Of a stretch of DNA of 63,640 nucleotides, positions 59,810 through 63,640 are shown in pieces. The notes beneath the pieces are model-generated. The model ran no database searches, was not told the DNA's origin, and saw only the letters and a list, made by a program, of their open reading frames with translations. The position numbers and the translations under genes were made by a program. The DNA is from Methanomicrobiaceae archaeon (GTDB taxonomy: Archaea > Halobacteriota > Methanomicrobia > Methanomicrobiales > Methanomicrobiaceae): assembly GCA_029762625.1 (NCBI GenBank), contig JARVGI010000011.1, forward strand, positions 1 through 63,640, read 5' to 3'. The stretch's first letter is position 1. Each line of letters opens with the position of its first letter.

Positions 59810-62800
59810 GTGGTCCAATTTCTTCATGTCTTACTTGTGGATAAGGAAGAGCTGCTTCTCTCTGTGGCAAAAACGTTTCTGGAGCGTGCCGGGGATATCA
59901 CCGTGGAGACCGCCCGTTCGGTGGAGGAGGCGATGCGGAAACTTGCCTCATTGGAATTCGATGCCATCGTCGCCGATTACGAGATCCCCCCGCAGAGCGG
60001 GCTTGCGTTCCTCCGTGCCGTCCGCCGGAAAGGCCTGGACACACCGTTTCTCATCTTCACCAACAGAGGCGACGAAGGGGCCATGATCAAGGCAATCACC
60101 TGCGGTGCCGATGAGTACCTGCAGAAAGGAGGAAACCCGATGGCGGAATTTGCCGAACTCGCCCACCGGATTCGCTCCGTGGTGGCCCAAAAAACGATCC
60201 TGAAAAACCTGCACGATGCCAGGGAAACGATGGAATCCATCAGAGGCCTTATGCAGACGGTGAGAATCCCGCTGGTGGTCCTCGATGAGAGCCTCCGGGT
60301 AATCGATGCCAATCCCCCCCTGTATACCACATTCCACCTCACCCCGGAAGGCATGGTGGGTCTCCCCCTCTCCCGCGCGGGCAACGAGGAGTGGAACATC
60401 CCCGACCTGCACGCCGCTCTCGCCGCGGTCCTTTGCGAAAATCACGCGATAGAGAACCTTGAGATCGAACATGCGTTCACTGCGGCCGGCAGAAAGACCA
60501 TGCTCCTGAACGCCCGGGAACTGGTCCGCCCTGCGGGGGGATCCCGCATGATCCTGCTCTCGATCGAAGATATCACTGCGATACGGCAGAAAGAACGGGA
60601 GATCCGCGAATCAGAGCGTCGGATGACCGATATCATCAATTTCCTGCCCGATGCGACATTTGCGATCGACGAACAGAGAAGGGTTATCGCCTGGAACGAG
60701 GCGATGGAGACGCTGACCGGGATGACCGCACAGACCATGATGGGGCAGGGGAACTACGAATATGCACTGCCATTCTACCAGAGCCGGAGGCCGATTCTCA
60801 TCGATATGGTCACCGAACCGGACGAGGTGATCAGGCACTTCTACCCCACCGCGGCGCGGGAGGGGCACGGCATCACCGCAGAGACGGTGATGACCAGGCC
60901 CGGAAGGACGCAATCCGTGCTCTGGGCCAAGGCCACGCCGCTCTATACCGACTGCGGAGCGCCGGCGGGCGCTGTCGAATCTATCCGTGACATCACCGCC
61001 TGGAGGGAAGCGGAGGATGCCCTCCGGGGAAGCGAGCAGCGGTTCAGGGAGCTGGCCGATTTGTTGCCGGTCACTCTGTTCGAAGCGGATGCAGATTGTA
61101 TGTTCACCTTTGTCAACCAGAACGCGTACGAAACGTTTGGCTACACCCAGGAGGATCTCCAGTGCGGGGTGCCTGTGGCCCAGGCCGTCGTGCCGGAGGA
61201 GAGAGCGCGGGCACAGCACAATATCGAGGCCTGCTTTTCCGGGCGCACGAACCGCGGCAATGAGTATACCGCCGTGCGCAAGGACGGGACCACCTTCCCG
61301 GTGACCATCTACTCCGCGCCCATCGTGCACGGCGATACCGTCGTCGGGTTTCGCGGGGTCGTCGTGGACATCACCGAACAGAAGCAGGCGAGGGAGGCGC
61401 TCAGACGGTCGGAACAGCGCATGGCCGATATCATCAATTTCCTGCCCGATGCAACATTCGCGATCGACCGGGAGGGCGTGGTGCTGGCCTGGAACCGGGC
61501 GATGGAGGAGTTGACCGGGATTCGCGCGGCCGAGATGGTGGGAACGGGCGGGTATGCGTATGCCCATCCGTTCTACAAGCGGCGCAGGCCGATCCTGATC
61601 GACCTGGTGTTCCAGCCGGATGAGGTGATCGAGCGCTACTACGCCGATGTCCGGCGGGAGGGGCAGGCCCTCATGGCGGAGACCTGCACCCGGCTGCCGG
61701 ACGGCACGGATGCGTACCTCTGGGGCAAGGCAACGCCCCTCTACGACGAAGAGGGGGAGTTCGTGGGGAGTATCGAGTCCATCCGGAATATCACCGAACT
61801 GCGGGAGACGGAGAAGGTGCTCAAGGAGAGCGAGGACCGGTACCGCGCCATCTTCGAGAACAGCGGCACCGCCATGGCCATCATCGAAGAGGACGGCACG
61901 ATCTCCCTCGCCAATGCAGAATCTGAAAACCTCTTCGGGTACCCCCGAAAAGAGGCGGAGCACCTGATGAAATGGGATGCATTCATCCCCGACCATGAGA
62001 GAGCACGGCTGAGGGCATATGTCACGGGGCGAGACGCCGAATCCGCATCCTTCCCCCGCCAGTTTGAATCCGAGGTGGTGGACCGGCGGGGAACAATCAA
62101 GCACGGTCTTTTTACCGTGGATCGCATTCCGGGTACGCGCCGCCTTATCATCTCGGTGATGGATATCACCGCCCGCAAGCGGGACCGGGAAAAGATCAAC
62201 CACCTCAACCGGGTGATGGGGGCAATCCGGGACGTCACCAGGACCATCACCCGCGAATCGAACCGGTCCCGGATGATCCAGGGCATCTGCGACACCCTCA
62301 TCGATGCCCGCGGCTACGTGGGAGCCTGCATCGCCCTCGTCGACCAGGATCGCACCGTGACCGATGCGGCAACGGCGGGGGTGATAGAAGCACTCCTGCC
62401 CTTCCTGGCGATGGAAGGCGATGCCATGCTGCCGGAGAACCTGAACCGGGTGCTCGATTCCCGGGGGGTGTTCCTCCGCACCGTGGAGACTCAGCCGTTT
62501 GCGGCACCGGCACCCGGCTCCCCGGGGCAGGAGTGGAAGGCGATGAGCACCCGGCTGGAGCACCAGGGGCATCTCTACGGGCTGCTCAAAGTGGTGGTGC
62601 CCCGGGAGATCCCGCTCGACGAGGAGGAAACGGCAATCTTTACAGAGCTCGCCGAAGACATCGCCTACGCCCTCTACAATGCCGATCTGGAGGAGGAGCA
62701 CCACTACCACGACGCCCTGAAGATGGCCAACAACAAGCTGAACCTTCTCTCCGGCATCACCCGCCACGACATCCTCAACCAGACCACGGGCATGGCGGGC

Positions 62801-63385
62801 TTGCTCGCCCTGCTGCAAGAGCGCCTCCCGGAGGATACCGCCGCACAGGAATTCATGGGCCATCTCAAACGATCGGTCGAGACGATCCGGCGGCAGATCT
62901 CGTTTACCCGCGACTACGAGAACCTGGGGATGGTGGCTCCCGAATGGTTTGCCGTGGAATCGCTGGTGCAGGTGGCGGCGGCCACGGCGAACCTGGGAGA
63001 GGTCCGCCTCGGGGTTACCACCGGGCCGGTGGAGGTCTTTGCCGACCCCATGCTGGAGATGGTCTTCGTCAACCTGATCGACAACGCCCTGCGCCACGGC
63101 GGTTCCCTCACCGCCATCCGGGTATCCTGCGAACCGCAGGACCGGGGGTGCCGTATCGTGATCGAGGACGACGGGGCGGGCGTCCTCCCCGAGATGAAGG
63201 ACGTCATCTTCGAGAAAGGGGTGGGCACCAACACCGGCTACGGCCTGTTCCTGGTGCGGGAGATCCTGGGCATCACCGGGATGAGCATCCAGGAGACGGG
63301 AACCCACGGCGAGGGGGCCCGGTTCGAGATCCTCGTGCCGGCGGGGAGATGGCGGATGCATCGCTCGAAACGTGAGGGGGCCTGA
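59810..63385 (+). CDS. Receiver-PAS-GAF histidine kinase 2
   Basis: 1191 residues. Receiver at ~1-120 (the usual acidic pair is only V-D-K-E near 10; phospho-acceptor A-D-Y-E near 54; T near 82; Lys in L-Q-K-G near 104), then PAS domains at ~140-265, 268-400, 405-525, 530-665 and 670-790, a GAF domain at ~800-960 and a kinase core: R-H-D-I-L-N-Q near 985, N-A-L-R-H near 1091, D-D-G-A-G-V near 1122 and G-Y-G-L-F near 1143. The PAS at 268-400 and at 530-665 are near copies (I-I-N-F-L-P-D-A-T-F-A-I-D, R-R-P-I-L-I-D). GTG start after an AT-rich region; no good ribosome site. Confidence 0.9.
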   Translation: MVQFLHVLLVDKEELLLSVAKTFLERAGDITVETARSVEEAMRKLASLEFDAIVADYEIPPQSGLAFLRAVRRKGLDTPFLIFTNRGDEGAMIKAITCGADEYLQKGGNPMAEFAELAHRIRSVVAQKTILKNLHDARETMESIRGLMQTVRIPLVVLDESLRVIDANPPLYTTFHLTPEGMVGLPLSRAGNEEWNIPDLHAALAAVLCENHAIENLEIEHAFTAAGRKTMLLNARELVRPAGGSRMILLSIEDITAIRQKEREIRESERRMTDIINFLPDATFAIDEQRRVIAWNEAMETLTGMTAQTMMGQGNYEYALPFYQSRRPILIDMVTEPDEVIRHFYPTAAREGHGITAETVMTRPGRTQSVLWAKATPLYTDCGAPAGAVESIRDITAWREAEDALRGSEQRFRELADLLPVTLFEADADCMFTFVNQNAYETFGYTQEDLQCGVPVAQAVVPEERARAQHNIEACFSGRTNRGNEYTAVRKDGTTFPVTIYSAPIVHGDTVVGFRGVVVDITEQKQAREALRRSEQRMADIINFLPDATFAIDREGVVLAWNRAMEELTGIRAAEMVGTGGYAYAHPFYKRRRPILIDLVFQPDEVIERYYADVRREGQALMAETCTRLPDGTDAYLWGKATPLYDEEGEFVGSIESIRNITELRETEKVLKESEDRYRAIFENSGTAMAIIEEDGTISLANAESENLFGYPRKEAEHLMKWDAFIPDHERARLRAYVTGRDAESASFPRQFESEVVDRRGTIKHGLFTVDRIPGTRRLIISVMDITARKRDREKINHLNRVMGAIRDVTRTITRESNRSRMIQGICDTLIDARGYVGACIALVDQDRTVTDAATAGVIEALLPFLAMEGDAMLPENLNRVLDSRGVFLRTVETQPFAAPAPGSPGQEWKAMSTRLEHQGHLYGLLKVVVPREIPLDEEETAIFTELAEDIAYALYNADLEEEHHYHDALKMANNKLNLLSGITRHDILNQTTGMAGLLALLQERLPEDTAAQEFMGHLKRSVETIRRQISFTRDYENLGMVAPEWFAVESLVQVAAATANLGEVRLGVTTGPVEVFADPMLEMVFVNLIDNALRHGGSLTAIRVSCEPQDRGCRIVIEDDGAGVLPEMKDVIFEKGVGTNTGYGLFLVREILGITGMSIQETGTHGEGARFEILVPAGRWRMHRSKREGA

Positions 63386-63519
63386 CCGCGGGAGGTGCCG
63401 GGAAACCGGGCATACCCCCGGGCCTTTTCACTCCGCGCCTGCGAAAGACCGGGCGTCTTCACAGAATGCCTGTCGCGTTTCCGGGGGGTAGTGCCCGGAT
63501 CCACGAGGTTTCCCTGATC

Positions 63520-63547
63520 GTTCACGGACTGTGAACATTTTGTTCAC
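63520..63547. repeat. Three alternating half-sites at eleven-base spacing
   Basis: GTTCAC (63520), GTGAAC (63531) and GTTCAC (63542) are spaced exactly eleven bases start to start, each pair being a perfect inverted repeat with a five-base centre. Confidence 0.6.
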
Positions 63548-63575
63548 GATCCGCGACCATCCGGGTCCATATCCC

Positions 63576-63600
63576 AAAAAAAGAGAGGGGAGATGTCCCC
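63576..63600 (-). terminator. Terminator of the minus-strand gene at the window end
   Basis: On the minus strand the dyad GGGGA-CATC-TCCCC (63587-63600) is followed by TCTC and seven T (63576-63582), directly after a TGA stop. Confidence 0.65.
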
Positions 63601-63640
63601 TCACGCCAGGGCCGGGACGGTGTCCGCCCAGGTCTCCACC
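63601..63640 (-). CDS. 3' end of an unidentified gene, cut by the window
   Basis: The frame E-T-W-A-D-T-V-P-A-L-A ends in TGA at 63601-63603, with a terminator directly beyond it. The rest of the gene lies outside the window, so no identification is possible. Confidence 0.4.
   Translation of the reverse strand, partial: VETWADTVPALA

Larger units (their letters stand above)
63386..63600. other. Intergenic region between convergent genes
   Basis: No gene. The kinase gene ends at its left and a minus-strand gene ends at its right. It carries a regular inverted/direct repeat and a terminator. Confidence 0.5.

Noticed and set aside
60611-63361. A minus-strand open frame of about 900 codons
   Set aside because: Antisense shadow of the second histidine kinase, with no domain and no start site.
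1-63640. CRISPR arrays, tRNA or rRNA genes, insertion sequences
   Set aside because: No regularly spaced repeats of suitable length, no tRNA-like T-loop/anticodon arrangement and no transposase motif were seen on either strand.

Overview
This window is chromosomal DNA from a GC-rich euryarchaeon, most likely a hydrogenotrophic methanogen of the order Methanomicrobiales (Methanoculleus/Methanofollis-like). The placement is an inference from archaeal families (Dph6, Nre with a PCNA-binding tail, UPF0216, DUF2098, a Dps-like ferritin, DUF234 ATPases), from archaeal TATA promoters with leaderless or short-leader starts in AT-rich gaps, and from many PAS sensor kinases with an R-H-D-I-L-N-Q H-box. 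I see no rRNA, tRNA, CRISPR array, insertion sequence or integrase.

Layout. 1-1.7 kb: two small Cys-rich proteins, a 2TM protein and a HEAT protein. 1.9-3.9 kb: a methyltransferase fused to a D-Ala-D-Ala-ligase-like ATP-grasp domain. 4.2-9.3 kb: a DMT transporter, a lipoprotein/HEAT pair, a flavodoxin, and a secreted papain-type protease coupled to a DUF333 membrane protein. 9.7-12.7 kb: a J-domain protein, two methyltransferases, DUF2098, a radical SAM gene remnant and a phosphoribosyltransferase. 12.8-18 kb: an acetate block (OFA-family transporter, acetyl-CoA synthetase) divergent from an HTH-PAS regulator, with repeats between them. 18-21 kb: YegP-like protein, PHP phosphoesterase, and Dph6 overlapping a glutamine amidotransferase. 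20.9-26.5 kb: a polar amino-acid ABC system with two binding proteins, two permeases and one ATPase, enclosing a His-tailed DMT transporter and a flavin-binding protein. 26.7-34.5 kb: AEC transporter, iron-sulfur flavoproteins, UPF0216, DUF234 ATPase, DUF488, VOC protein, DUF6125, ZIP transporter. 34.6-39.8 kb: Dps-like ferritin with a palindrome at its promoter, phosphate transporter plus PhoU-like partner, and an MMPL/RND exporter. 39.9-47.6 kb: Nre, Mrp ATPase, YhfC membrane protease, PaaI thioesterase, lipoproteins including an orphan glycine-betaine binding protein, a DUF5714 remnant, a TSUP transporter and a flavin-binding protein. 47.8-52.7 kb: a coiled-coil membrane protein with internal repeats, AlkD-like glycosylase, Rieske protein, DUF3795, a leaderless mini-ORF coupled to an unknown gene, and a GyrI-like protein. 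52.9-63.4 kb: two giant receiver-first PAS/GAF histidine kinases flanking a methyltransferase, an M24 peptidase and RsgA. The window ends in the 3' end of a minus-strand gene.

The genes look like a chromosomal mix of nutrient uptake (acetate, amino acids, phosphate, metals, osmolytes), redox and stress functions, signalling, and repair or translation factors. The least explained parts are the methyltransferase/ATP-grasp fusion, the protease/DUF333 pair, the repeat protein at 47.8 kb, two genes that seem to have lost their interiors, and several operator-like repeats.
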